Part shown: piece by piece, positions 1 through 10,349 of the stretch
How positions within the stretch are numbered: position 1 is the stretch's first letter
Layout of the letters: each line of letters begins with the position of its first letter
From: Rhizopus sp. PT2906
Lineage: Eukaryota; Mucoromycota; Mucoromycetes; Mucorales; Rhizopodaceae
NCBI GenBank assembly: GCA_025529335.1
Contig: JAMYHX010000012.1
Span: 62,001-126,000 of the forward strand
Direction of reading: 5' to 3'
DNA: 64,000 bases
The notes under the pieces: generated by a model
The model's database searches: none
What the model saw: the letters and a program-made list of their open reading frames with translations, nothing else
Told to the model about the DNA's origin: nothing
Program-made: the position numbers and the translations under genes

Positions 1-210
1 TGGTTTATTGGCAAAAGTGGAGATATTGCAAACATCGTTAATTCAATTGGAAAGCTGTTCGAAACTGGCGATGAAATAGAAATTATTGGAAATATGAAGC
101 TGGATGAACAATTAGAATTATTGGCAAAACTACTTTCGACTCCAATAAAAGCAGCTAACGATACAGTGATTGGAAGATTGGTCCAAAAAACTTATATCAA
201 TAGTGATTAG
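1..210 (+). CDS. C-terminal end of an unidentified protein (partial)
   Basis: Frame 1 is open from the first base to a TAG at 208-210, giving 69 residues that start WFIGKSGD and end in YINSD. The start and the rest of the protein lie outside the window. The composition (helix-like, rich in Leu, Ile and Lys, with no stop and no splice site needed) looks like the last exon of a real gene. I do not recognise the family. No domain motif, signal or membrane segment can be seen in this fragment. Confidence 0.5.
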   Translation, partial: WFIGKSGDIANIVNSIGKLFETGDEIEIIGNMKLDEQLELLAKLLSTPIKAANDTVIGRLVQKTYINSD

Positions 211-648
211 ATTTGCTACATACAATTTGTAAAAATTATTGTTTAAACTTGTTTGATTAAAAAATAAATCTTGCTCTGACAATGGCACATATTTTAATAA
301 ACTACATTGAATGTTTAGTTTGCTTTTGAATGAGCGAGAAATAAATGAGATAATAGTGGTTTCTATAATCACAGAGATAGGGACAGAAGAAACTTGAGTA
401 TGTCTAGGAGGGAGCTCTAGACGGAACAAAAGCGTTGTGAACTGCCATAGACGAAAATACAGTTTCAGGGAAGTGGTCCTCCCGTGGTAACGTTAGATTA
501 GTGGCAGGACATAATCAAAGCTGCAAATGTTTGTGGTGGGTTTCGCAGGACAACCAGCGAAAAAAAAAAAAAAAAAAAAAGAAGTGAAGAGCAGCACACT
601 GTGTTGATTACGTGGTTGCCTATTCCGTGGTAGAACAACTCGAAGAAA
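211..648. other. Intergenic stretch with a poly-A run
   Basis: No convincing coding exon is visible. A minus-strand open frame at 130-429 has no motif and overlaps the end of the upstream gene. A 21-base A homopolymer lies at 560-580. Confidence 0.5.
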
Positions 649-1003
649 ATGTCTAACAGTGCAAATCCTTCACTAGAAGCATCCTCTTTAATGAAATGGA
701 TACGAAAGAAGACCTTTTGAAGAACTGCAGCTGCTCTTTTCTCCTCGTCCTCCTACTTTTGTTGCTCAGCAAGAAAAACTTTGTGTTCCAAATGAAGGTC
801 AAGACCTTCTTTGCCATGAGCTGTTAGAAAGTGAGGACAAACACGCTTATGCCTTACTCGTCAAGTATAATGACACGATCAAGCAATTGAAGGACAATGC
901 AGAAAGGTTAGATAATCTGGTGAGCGTCTTAGCGCAATCTATATCAATTTTAGAAAGCGTCTGTTCTGTACTGTCGTCAGAAATTAAAGCGTGCTCGGCA
1001 TGA
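649..1003 (+). pseudogene. Possible small gene broken by a frameshift
   Basis: An ATG at 649 opens 23 codons and then meets TGA at 718-720. The next frame is open from 695 to a TGA at 1001-1003. It reads as a sensible helical protein of about 100 residues, with PRPPTFVAQQEKL followed by an amphipathic stretch (YNDTIKQLKDNAERLDNLVSVLAQS) that resembles a short coiled coil. No GT...AG pair joins the two frames cleanly, so a one-base shift or a sequence error is the simplest reading. I do not recognise the family. It could be a decayed gene, a gene with an unusual intron, or chance. Confidence 0.3.
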
Positions 1004-1442
1004 CGCTGTACATTTAAAATCAAAGGAATCTTAAACCAAAACAGCAAGACTTGGACGGGTAAATCTTGAATCTATGTGCCCAGTAAGAACGACATGGTGT
1101 TTTACAACCAAGAACGAACATCTTCTTCGCGAGCTCCCCGAGACCATTCACTATTCGTGACGAGCTTGATGGAACCCAGCAAACATCATCAAGAAACAGA
1201 TGCAAGCTGCAGTGGTAGCTTCAGCACGACTGATTTCCCCGGGAAATCACTTCCCTAGATAGGCGTTTCCTTCTATGGCTTGAAAACTTACCCTTGATCC
1301 CAAAAGAAGTTTTTTAATCTTCATTACTGACCTTTTGATCGCGTCCAGATGGGCCATTTATTGTGCTCAACAGGACATTATATTCAATAAATCTGTTATC
1401 TTTACTTCCATTTCTGAAAGCGCAAAGTTGAGTTTGACCGAC

Positions 1443-1487
1443 CAGCGACCTCGATTTTGATTGGTCAGCGACATCAATTTTGACTGG
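1443..1487. repeat. Two-copy 23-bp tandem repeat
   Basis: CAGCGAC at 1443 recurs at 1466, and the following 16 bases match with a few changes (…ATTTTGA.TGG…), so the unit is about 23 bp and present twice. It lies about 50 bp upstream of the ARL5-like start codon. Its function is unknown. Confidence 0.55.
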
Positions 1488-1537
1488 CTGCTTGTTGGAA
1501 GCATTGTAAAAGAGTTTACTTTTTATATATTGTACAT

Positions 1538-2410
1538 ATGGGAATTGTATTTAGTAACTTATGGAGTCGTCTATTCTCAAAGGCTCCAATCAAGATAATC
1601 ATCGTAGGCTTAGATAATGCTGGTAAAACAACAATATTATATAAACTGTGAGTATTAGCATAAGAGATGTAGCCATACTCATTTGTTTATTTCAGCTTGA
1701 TGAATCAAGTGGTTACGACAACACCTACCATTGGGAGCAATGTAGAAGAAATAGAATATAAAAACCTAAAATTCTTAATGTGGGTCAGTAAATGAATTAC
1801 AGGAGAGATCTGGAGCATAACATTGACATGTTTGAAAAGGATATTGGAGGACAAGAGTCACTGCGAAGTACTTGGAAGACATATTATATAGATACAAAAG
1901 TGTGCTCAGCATTTATATAATTAAGGCTTTTAGCTGACCATGTTTGCATAGGCAGTCATCATGGTCATTGATAGTACAGATCTAAATCGACTTCATCTAG
2001 CCGAACAAGAATTGCACCAAATGATGGAAAGTGACGTAAGTAAAAATAGACCTAAATAGATTATAAAGGAGTGATATCAACAATATGATACAGCAATTAC
2101 AAAACGCTAGTTTGCTTGTATTTGCAAATAAGCAGGATGTCAAAGGGGCTTTAGGCGCCGCAAAAATCTCAGAGGCACTGGGTTTAAGCAAATTGAAAGA
2201 TAGACAGTGGCATATTCAGGTAACATACTTCATAAGGAGAATAATAGATCTGTAACTGATCAGTTTCTGCATTAGGCATGTTCTGCCTTGTCAGGAGAAG
2301 GGTAATTATAAGAAAGAAAAAAAGAGGGGAGAAAACATGTATTTACTTTAACTTTTATTAGACTATATGAAGGATTAGATTGGGTTGTACTTCAATTAAG
2401 TGGTTCATAA
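1538..2410 (+). CDS. ARL5-type small GTPase (ARF family)
   Basis: Seven exons (1538-1647, 1696-1783, 1840-1899, 1952-2035, 2094-2219, 2276-2301, 2362-2410) join in phase to 180 residues, the usual ARF-family length. The start MGIVFSNLW has Gly2, as expected for an N-myristoylated ARF. All nucleotide-binding motifs are present: GLDNAGKT (P-loop), PTIGSNVEE (switch I), WDIGGQES (switch II), NKQD and a CSAL-type G5 motif. TIGSNVEE and LMWDIGGQESLRS are typical of ARL5 and separate it from ARF1 and ARL1. ARL5 proteins act at the trans-Golgi in endosome-to-Golgi tethering (family knowledge). The exon order and intact motifs suggest a working gene. Confidence 0.93.
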
Positions 2411-2975
2411 ACCAAAGTGTTTACTATGATAACAAGCGTTTTCTCCTTCCCCCTTTTTTAATGCTCCTTTCTTTATATCCTTTTGGAAATATCAAGATCA
2501 GATCAAGGAAGTTTGAATATAGAAAGGAAATATCGTCTTCTGCTAGTCTTTCCAAGTTTGTTCATAATGAATTTTAAGAAAAGGAAATAGTTCTTTTATA
2601 CATTTAATAATTATGCGTCTTGTAAAATTTATATTTAATGACTCCCTTTTAGAATAAGGACGTTTTTAGTAAGGGTGAAATAAGCTTTCTCTTAATGATA
2701 ACACACAGCTTGGAGATGAAGTCGTATTGTCTTTTTGACGAGCAACTTTTGTAAAATTTAGTTAGAGGCTAGGTCAATTTAAAGAATGTGATGAAGAATG
2801 GGCCTTTACGAGGCAAACAATCCAACACACTGGAAACCAACCTAGCACTCCGCCTCCTTGTCTCATTCCCCTAAGATATATTTTCCTAACCAAAAAAATG
2901 GCTCTTATTGTATAATGATAAATTATTCGTTAAATGCCAATAAAGTCCTACTCTTCTTTCTCTTTTTAGTTATCA
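2411..2975. other. Intergenic region between ARL5-like and CotH-like genes
   Basis: AT-rich DNA with no supported exon. An upstream exon of the CotH gene carrying a signal peptide could hide here, but I could not find one that splices cleanly. Confidence 0.4.
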
Positions 2976-4992
2976 ATGAACATAGTCATTCGTGGATTGC
3001 CACGACCTCTTTACTTATACCTAGGTAAATTGACTATCATCTCCCATACGGTCGTTTTCTTATACACATAGACAATTAGTATTACTGCTATATATTCATC
3101 GTATCATCGCAGACACGCTCTACAGCGTCATCATCAATTCCCCTTCTACTGATGCTGCTGTTGTCATTGATGGGCAAGTCTATGTACTTTCTCCTTCTGG
3201 AAAGAGTAGCATCATATTCCAAGCTAAAGCACCAAGTGAAAAGCCCTATTATTATGCTAAATTAAAGAAAGGAACAAAGGAAATAGTGGAAAGAGAACGT
3301 TTTGTGAGATACCCCACGGCAAGAGCATGGACGTTTAATGAATTTTACAATCGTAATTGGAACGCTAAAAAAGTTTTGAATTTTGAGACTGTAGATGGAA
3401 TTGCGAAAAGCCATAATAGGCGTGATGATAAAGACCTTCATATATCTGGCCAGATACCTACTATACATGTCCAAGCTGATCCAGTCAGTTTAATCTCTAT
3501 GCATAAGCAATACCTTGAGGATGTTACGGTTATTGTAAATGTTACACACATCAGGTACATATTACCCCTCTCTCTATGTTGTCTAGCCAATTTATTTTAC
3601 CATTTTGATAGTGCTACTAAAGTGAAACACTTTATGAACGTTGAATTTGGAATCAGCGGAAGAACATCAAGATACTTTAATAAGCTTCCCTACAAGATCA
3701 AGATTCCCAAAGAAGACTACAACTTAAGCGGATTTAGACACTTGAAATTACGTTCTGTAGCCAACGATCCTAGCTACATGCGAGAATACATCACAGCTAA
3801 TATGTTGCATGCAGTCAACCAACCTACAACAAGAGCATCTTATGTTAGGTAGCTTCACTATTTCGCTCCATTTCTACTTTGTTTTGAATAGTGTGTTCTA
3901 ATCCATCTTATCTTAGACTTTTTATGAATGAACAGCCTATTGGCCTTTATCTCCTTGTCGAAAAATATGACTCGACCTGGCTCGCCAACGAGTTTGACTC
4001 TAAAAGAAACGGACAATATAAAAACGGTATCACTTATGAAGGACATGGTGGTAGAACAGAACACAACAGAGCAGACTTTTCCTTTAGGGGAGATGATCCC
4101 AGAGTTTTTGAAGAGAGCTCTTTTGATATCGCAGAGGGCCCTAAAGATGGCAACAAAGATTTTGGAGAGTTGGTTGAATTTACAAGATTTATACGAGATC
4201 AACATTATTTACAGAGATCCACGAATTCTGTGGCAAAAGCTAGAGCAAGATATGAATGGGAAAAGCGCCTTGACGTAGAAGGCTTCTTGACAAAGTAAGC
4301 TCGCTTTACATAAATCCATATTTGACTAATATACGGTTTTTGCTAGCATGGCTATGGAGTTTTTACTTGGATTTGCTGATGGATATACTGAAAATACAAA
4401 CAACTTTTATCTGTACAAAGACCCTGAGCGAGGAAAATTCGTGTACATCCCTTGGGATTACGATTACACCTTGGGCAACGGTCCTTTTGATATGGATGCT
4501 ATACTAGTGGGAGATTACATGAAGTTTGGTAGAATGACATCATTACCTTTGACATCTGCTATTCTACAAGTGCCAGAGTATCGTCAATTGCTAGAACACC
4601 ACATTGACCTTATCGCAAGAAATCTTTTAAACACAACAACACTGTTCCCAATCATTGATTCCCTCGCTGCATTTATTTATGACGATGTTCTCTGGGATCA
4701 AAAGCTTCCTCGTATAGGAAAAGGACCAAGTTACATCACTGGTGGCCTTCACGCTTTCTTGGAAGGCAAAATTGATCAAGACGCCAGTCTTCCTTTCTGC
4801 ACAAGTTTCTCTGTCGCTGTTGATTTTCTTGTACGTGTCAACCATCATGTGGACTTTAGATTAGCCGTAGAGGGCCATACAGGGTACAAGTCCTTACTTG
4901 GTGTAAAAGAATGGTTCAAGAGGAAGTTAACCAACTACTACAACAGAGTGGATTATATGCCTGGTGTCTTGAGGCAATTGATTCACATATAA
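2976..4992 (+). CDS. CotH-family protein (spore-coat H kinase-like fold)
   Basis: Exons 2976-3024, 3113-3848, 3917-4294 and 4347-4992 join in phase to about 602 residues. A further 57-nt in-phase intron at 3555-3611 is likely, because removing it leaves a smoother THISATKVKHFMNVEF-type join and gives 583 residues. The protein shows CotH hallmarks: FGISGRTSRYFNKLPYKIKI, HLKLRSVANDPSYMREYI, LFMNEQPIGLYLLVEKYD and the IPWDYDYTLGN segment with acidic residues. CotH proteins are kinase-fold proteins expanded in Mucorales; some members are surface proteins that matter in host interaction. This copy shows no clear signal peptide on the exon 1 I chose (MNIVIRGLPRP) and no GPI-like tail, so the N-terminus is the weak part of the model. 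It faces the next gene tail to tail, 282 bp away. Confidence 0.85.
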
Positions 4993-5274
4993 TAGTCATT
5001 GTTTTATTTTATTTATTGGCTTTTTTTATTTCTTAATCTTTATAAACATATTCTTTTATTCCATAATACATCCTTTAATTCAAGATAGAATGTGTATATC
5101 CTTTGAATCGATGCTGAGATTTACATAGTGAAAGTAATTGTCATTTAATGTGAATGATTAATTTTTATTTTCAAAACAGAACATCAAACAAGAACTATTC
5201 GTTTACACAATTTAATATAGAAAAAGGGAAGGATACATGAACAGGCTTTTTTTTTTATACATCCACCATATCAG

Positions 5275-7333
5275 TTATTGAGGGCAAACAAAGCCTCCTG
5301 TTGCTGGTGCAGCAATCAGTGTAGGTTTATAGCCTAGCCAATCCATTCCATAAAAGTGTAGTGTTATCCAAAAATGTAATGGCAAAGCTTCATGTTGACC
5401 AGGTGGTAAAGAGTCGTTTATATTGGGAGCGTACCTTGGAGAACACGCTTTTATAAGATCTACAAAGGTCGTATCGGTGGTGTCCCTTGCTTGGTAGTCC
5501 ACGTGAATTGGTATTTGAATAATCGAAATCGCTCCAGGAGCAAGGGTAATAGTATCTGGGTTAGGGTCATCATTATGTAACCCTTTTCCTATGACGAGTC
5601 CTGTAAGAGCATCCTTGGCTATCACTTGAACTCGTGTTAACTTGGTGGGCACACGGTTTTGTCGATTATCAACTGTTATATTCACTAGCCATTCGCTTTC
5701 GAATGCAACGTTACCGACCATTATACCTTGTTTCGTTTCAGTTATCTTGGGTGGAGAAGTCAATGATGCACCTTCAATACGCATTAATGGGGCATGTGGC
5801 CAGATGAAGTAAATAGTTAAAGTGATGACAACCAGAAATATAAAAGTAAAAAACACGCATCCTTTTCTTCCGCACCCCTTCTTTCTCGAACGAGATCCAT
5901 TGCTCTTATTGTACTTTTGTTTTTGGCTTGGTTGATTCCTTGATTGGCCACCACAACTGATGAAACAGCATCCTAACCAACATCCAGAAGGAGTTTCAAA
6001 GTCTTCATTTTCTTGTAGCTTGCGCTTCTTTGCATAAATCTCTGATTTATCATAGTGTCCATCCCTGTGATCCTCTCCAGCTCTGTCCTCCTGATCATCT
6101 TCATATGCCTCGTCTTCTCCATAATTCCGATAACTGTGCGCTTTCTCATAACCAAGTTCAATATCCGTATGCTCATCATATTCGCCTCCAGGACCAAAAT
6201 GTGCAGATAAGCCATCACCTCGCGTGGCATGGTAATCAGTGGGGTTTCCAAAGTAATCCTTTGAAAAAGCAGATCGAGTGTCATCAAAGGCCTCAGGCTT
6301 TTTATTCGATCCCATAAGTTGGTCATGAATAAGTTTTTTCTTGTCCAGTATCTGCTGTTGCACCAAGGTATCTTGGCTGCCCCATGGCCTTCTTGGCTTA
6401 TCGCTGTCGAGTGTGAAGCTTAGGACTGATGATGGACGCAGATAAGCATCTAGGTTAAAGTGATGTGGGTCATCAAAGATGGATAATCTTTGTTGATTCG
6501 AATCAAGTGGATGTGCTATGTAACATTAGTGTTAAAACATACTTTATTGAGGGCGCTGTGTGATTAATAATAATACCTGAGGATGATTCATAGTTTGGTT
6601 CATTGTCATTATAATGTGTAGGAATATCTGAGCTCTTTATAGAAGGTACAGAGAGCTTTTCACCTGTAGGCGTAGGACTGCGAATACTAGGAGCTTTCAT
6701 AAAGGTCTCTGCAATAGACAGTTTTCCTGCCCCAGGATCTGGAGTGGGGCAAAGGGAGGACAAGGTTGCTGTATGAAGCGTTCTTCCAGAAAAGGAGGAC
6801 ATCGATCTCTCTCTGTATTGTTGAGCATAGGTACTTAGGGACGAATCAGATGGTGAGCTTATACTCGCATTCATAAAACGTTCAGCGACTGAAAGTTTGC
6901 CGCTACTGCCTACTGCAGGCAAATCGGATAAGCTTGAATTGTGCAGGTCTAGAGATTTTGTAGTCATTGTTGGCGATACAGCACGATGATGAGCTCTGGT
7001 ATCTGGCACAAGCTGAGAAGTAGACGAAGAGTGTCCAGATGCCATGAACCGTTCGGCTATTGACAGACGTGGAACGTTGCTTACGGCAGGCGCTGATGGC
7101 CTTCGATTATCCTGATGTACTTGAGGTATGCCGGAACATAATGAACGTGAACGCCTTTTATGTGTGTTGCGCATATGGGCATTGGCTAGGCCAGGTCGAT
7201 TACTTGAAGGGTTTGTTGGTGTTGTGTATTTTTCTGATGTTTTACGATACGAAGGTCGTCGCTTTGATCTACCACTACTTGATTGACTGTCAAGTCCAGT
7301 GCTTAGCGTACTGCGCATTTGTGTAGCAACCAT
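5275..7333 (-). CDS. Membrane-anchored protein with LEA-2-like extracytosolic domain
   Basis: Two exons on the minus strand (7333-6577, 6515-5275; 61-nt intron) encode 665 residues. Residues 1-430 are Ser/Pro/charged and look disordered. They hold three copies of a nine-residue motif, [RK]LS[IV]AE[RT]FM, at about 89-97, 146-154 and 204-212. A Cys cluster (CWLGCCFISC, about 430-440) and a basic stretch precede one transmembrane segment at about 473-491. The segment after it (WPHAPLMRIEGASLTSPPKI and on) resembles the LEA type-2 fold seen in fungal vacuole-membrane proteins. A type II topology with the C-terminal domain in a lumen or outside is inferred. The start at 7333 is the first ATG of the open frame. 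The exact function is unknown. Confidence 0.75.
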
Positions 7334-8840
7334 GGAATTATTTTATATGAAAAAAAATATAGTATATTACAGATATGTATCAGATGCTGTTTTCTATCAG
7401 CAAAGAAGGTAAAGGAAGAAAGAAGGCGGTGTTAGGGGTTGAACGACTAATTTCTTTAAGCTTTTGTTTAAGGAGAAAGTTACAAAACACGCATTTTGCT
7501 TTTCTCCCCTTTCTCAAGTCTATCGACTCACTCCCTCTCTGTTCTTACTCCCCCTTTGTTGTCTTTAGAGTTATTATTTTTATTCAACGCATTCAGTTTA
7601 CATGTCAATAATGATAATTAACTCATAACAATGACATCTAATATGTTCATCTTTGGACCTACATAAAGGGGAAGCTGCTTGACATAAGGGTGGGAAGAGT
7701 TTTTAGCCATGAAGCTAATGAATCTTAATCCATTTTTAACAGCAACCGGCTCTTGAATTTTATTGGTCAAGCTATTTTAAGAAATTTAAGGCAATGGTTG
7801 AAAATGACGAGTGGTAGGTGATTTTTTCTGTCTATACAGACTATATGATCTCTTTTTATACCAACTGGATCCATGATTCCAGGTATATGAATTGTAGTGC
7901 TATTCAAGCCAACATAAACCCACCTATGATCTCCGAATGACCATCCATTACTATTACAACAATGAAGATACTTGAATAGCAGCAGAAGCCATATTTCCTT
8001 AAAGAAATGTATCCAACTTTATGTAATCTAAGTAACAGCCAAGGTAAAGACTTTTATAAATATATGCTATTTTTTGGCGTCTATTATAGTCATTTGTGGC
8101 TTCCGAGTAAATAACGATCAATAGTATTTAAGAAAGCTCTCATATCAAAATTTTATGGAACAAAAACATAAAAAATTGCATACAACATATAAAACATTAT
8201 ACTAACATAATAAGGTTGCTTTATATGTCATCTCTCTACTGATCAAATAAACTCTTTATTAATAGGTTCTAGTCTATTTAGTTAATGTAGGCACAGACAA
8301 TAAAAACACTTTAAGACCTCCTGAAAGTAATTCATTAAAGGTGCAGCTGTATTCACTGTTGGCAACTGCTTTAACCTGACGATTCAAAGAGTTACGTATA
8401 TTGAGCTTTCCTTTACAGCTTTAGGTACGTGATCAGTTTGAAAGTTACCCTATCGTCAATATAAGAGTCCATATAAAATAGCTTTATGACATTTCCAGTG
8501 TCAAAGAAAGGCTGTATTAAAAGTTGCCTAATTCTTTAAAAAGAAAGTATTTATTGTCCTCTAAAGAATCAAAGTAATGAGCAAACAATGGTATCGATTC
8601 AGAGCTTGCTTAGTCAGAAAGATCCAGTCTATGGATTTCTCATTGACAGTAATTTACTTTACTATCAATAATGCTAGACTTGTTATATTTTTCATTTATG
8701 TTTATTTTTAGTGGCAAAAGTGCTTGTTGTACGACTGTACCCGTCTTGAAGAAATAATTAGAAGCCAACCAATCAAAACGACATCTATAATTATATTTCA
8801 AACTCCCAGTGTATCTTTTTCATTTCTTTTGTTCTTGAAC
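7334..8840. other. 1.5-kb divergent intergenic region
   Basis: The region between two divergent genes is AT-rich. Open frames at 7375-7611 and 8724 onward have no protein-like character upstream of the ATG at 8841. It presumably holds both promoters. I see no repeat or RNA gene in it. Confidence 0.5.
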
Positions 8841-9897
8841 ATGAAGTTATTGTCAATAGCAACATGCTTGTTCACTTTAATGACAAGCTTGGCCTATGCT
8901 CAGAATACGGCAACAGATACGGCTACCACATCGTCTACTATTGCTAAATACGGAAATTCATTTAAAAATCAGGGTGGCAATATCCTTCATGATAAAGTGA
9001 ATGGTACCTAAACAAAATAATAATAACAATACCATTCTAATACTTGGAGGTTAGTTTACATAATATTTTATGGCAACTGGTCTTCACCTCAAGCACAGCA
9101 AGAACAAGCGACCTTTATGCATTTTGTCGAAAACATTTCTATCAGCCCTTGGTTTAAGCTTTGTAACATATTTTATTTTTGGCTTTAAAATAACATCACT
9201 GACTTCTTTATTAGTAAATCAATACTTTGACAGTTCTGGAAGAACAGTTACTGGCCCACTTAATTTAGCAGCTGCAGTAAACGATGCCGGAAGTCAATCA
9301 CTCAACTTGACAACAACCGCTCATAAAAAAATTATTGTTGATGCTGTCAATTCAGGATATCTTTCACCTATAAATCGTATCGATAGTAACGGTATCTATA
9401 TCATCATGGGAGGACCTGACGTAAAGGATGCCGAGTTCTGTACTGCCAATTGTGGATACAATAGCTATGATAATAATTTCCAGTATATGTTTATTGGTTA
9501 TCCCGGAATATGTCCAAACAGGTACACATACACTTAAAATAGACCCATCTTGACTCTTTCTAAATGAATACCCTCTCTTTTTTAAAGCTGTATGCCACAA
9601 GTTAATGTTAAGAGCTCACCAAACAATTCACCAGCTATGGATGCAGCCATCACTATATTCTCTCACGAACTTCAAGACATCCTGACAGATCCAAGAAACA
9701 ATGCTTGGGTCATCCAAGACAATGGCTCCAATATCGAATTGGGTGATTTCTGCTCCGGCACAGGAACAGTATCCTACCAGTTTGGAAATATCACCCAAGA
9801 AAACAGCGGAAGTTACAACATAGAACTGGCTGGAAACAAATATCTTGTACAAACTATCTTTGATCTTGAGACTAAGCAATGCTCTCTTGGTAAATAA
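8841..9897 (+). CDS. Secreted phosphate-induced protein 1 / EXORDIUM-like protein
   Basis: Exons 8841-9003, 9055-9162, 9215-9521 and 9588-9897 join in phase to 295 residues. The N-terminus MKLLSIATCLFTLMTSLAYAQ is a clear signal peptide. The family signature follows: GGNILHDKVNVYIIFYGNWS, then a Pro/Gly/Asn-rich middle, IYIIMGGPDV, a CTANCGYNSY Cys pair and the conserved SHELQDILTDPRNNAWV block. This matches the phi-1/EXORDIUM family, known in plants as secreted growth-related proteins and also present in fungi; its biochemical activity is not established. The ATG at 8841 was chosen over an upstream in-frame codon because only it starts a signal peptide. It is divergent from the LEA-like gene. 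Confidence 0.85.
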
Positions 9898-10151
9898 AGG
9901 GCACTTATACCCAGTCACCTTCACTTGTTAACAAAAAGAAGCAATGGATCATCTTTTTAAAAGAGAAAGACTTGAATAAAGAAATATCTACTTTCTCTTT
10001 ACCATTCATTTTGTGTATAGAAGTGAATATCTCTCACAGGCTATCAACTGTAAGATAACTGATTGCCTGATTGCTTATCGCGTTAACTATTGAAGCACAA
10101 AAGAAAGTAATCTGAGTGCGTTTTATTCTAATGTTGAGATATGTTTATTAG

Positions 10152-10153
<2 letters not shown>

Positions 10154-10183
<30 letters not shown>

Positions 10184-10184
10184 C
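10154..10184. repeat. (AT)n microsatellite
   Basis: About 30 bases of uninterrupted AT dinucleotides lie between the ends of the EXORDIUM-like gene (plus) and the seven-TM gene (minus). The rest of 9898-10349 is AT-rich with no supported gene. Confidence 0.9.
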
Positions 10185-10349
10185 GTAAAGCAGGTATCAA
10201 GTCTTGAGCTATTGTAATAAATTACAAATTTACTGCATAGAGAGAAATCATAATGTTATTATTATTATCAATTACAAATTATTCAACATTCTAAAAATTG
10301 AACAAGCCAACAGGAGAAAAAAAAATAGATTCATATTCTATATGTTATC

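Noticed and set aside
1076..1258. Plus-strand open frame of 60 residues
   Set aside because: No motif; composition not protein-like enough; stops in related frames nearby.
5973..6326. Open frames on both strands inside the LEA-like gene
   Set aside because: Shadows of the real exon; the real frame has the membrane segment and joins through a good intron.
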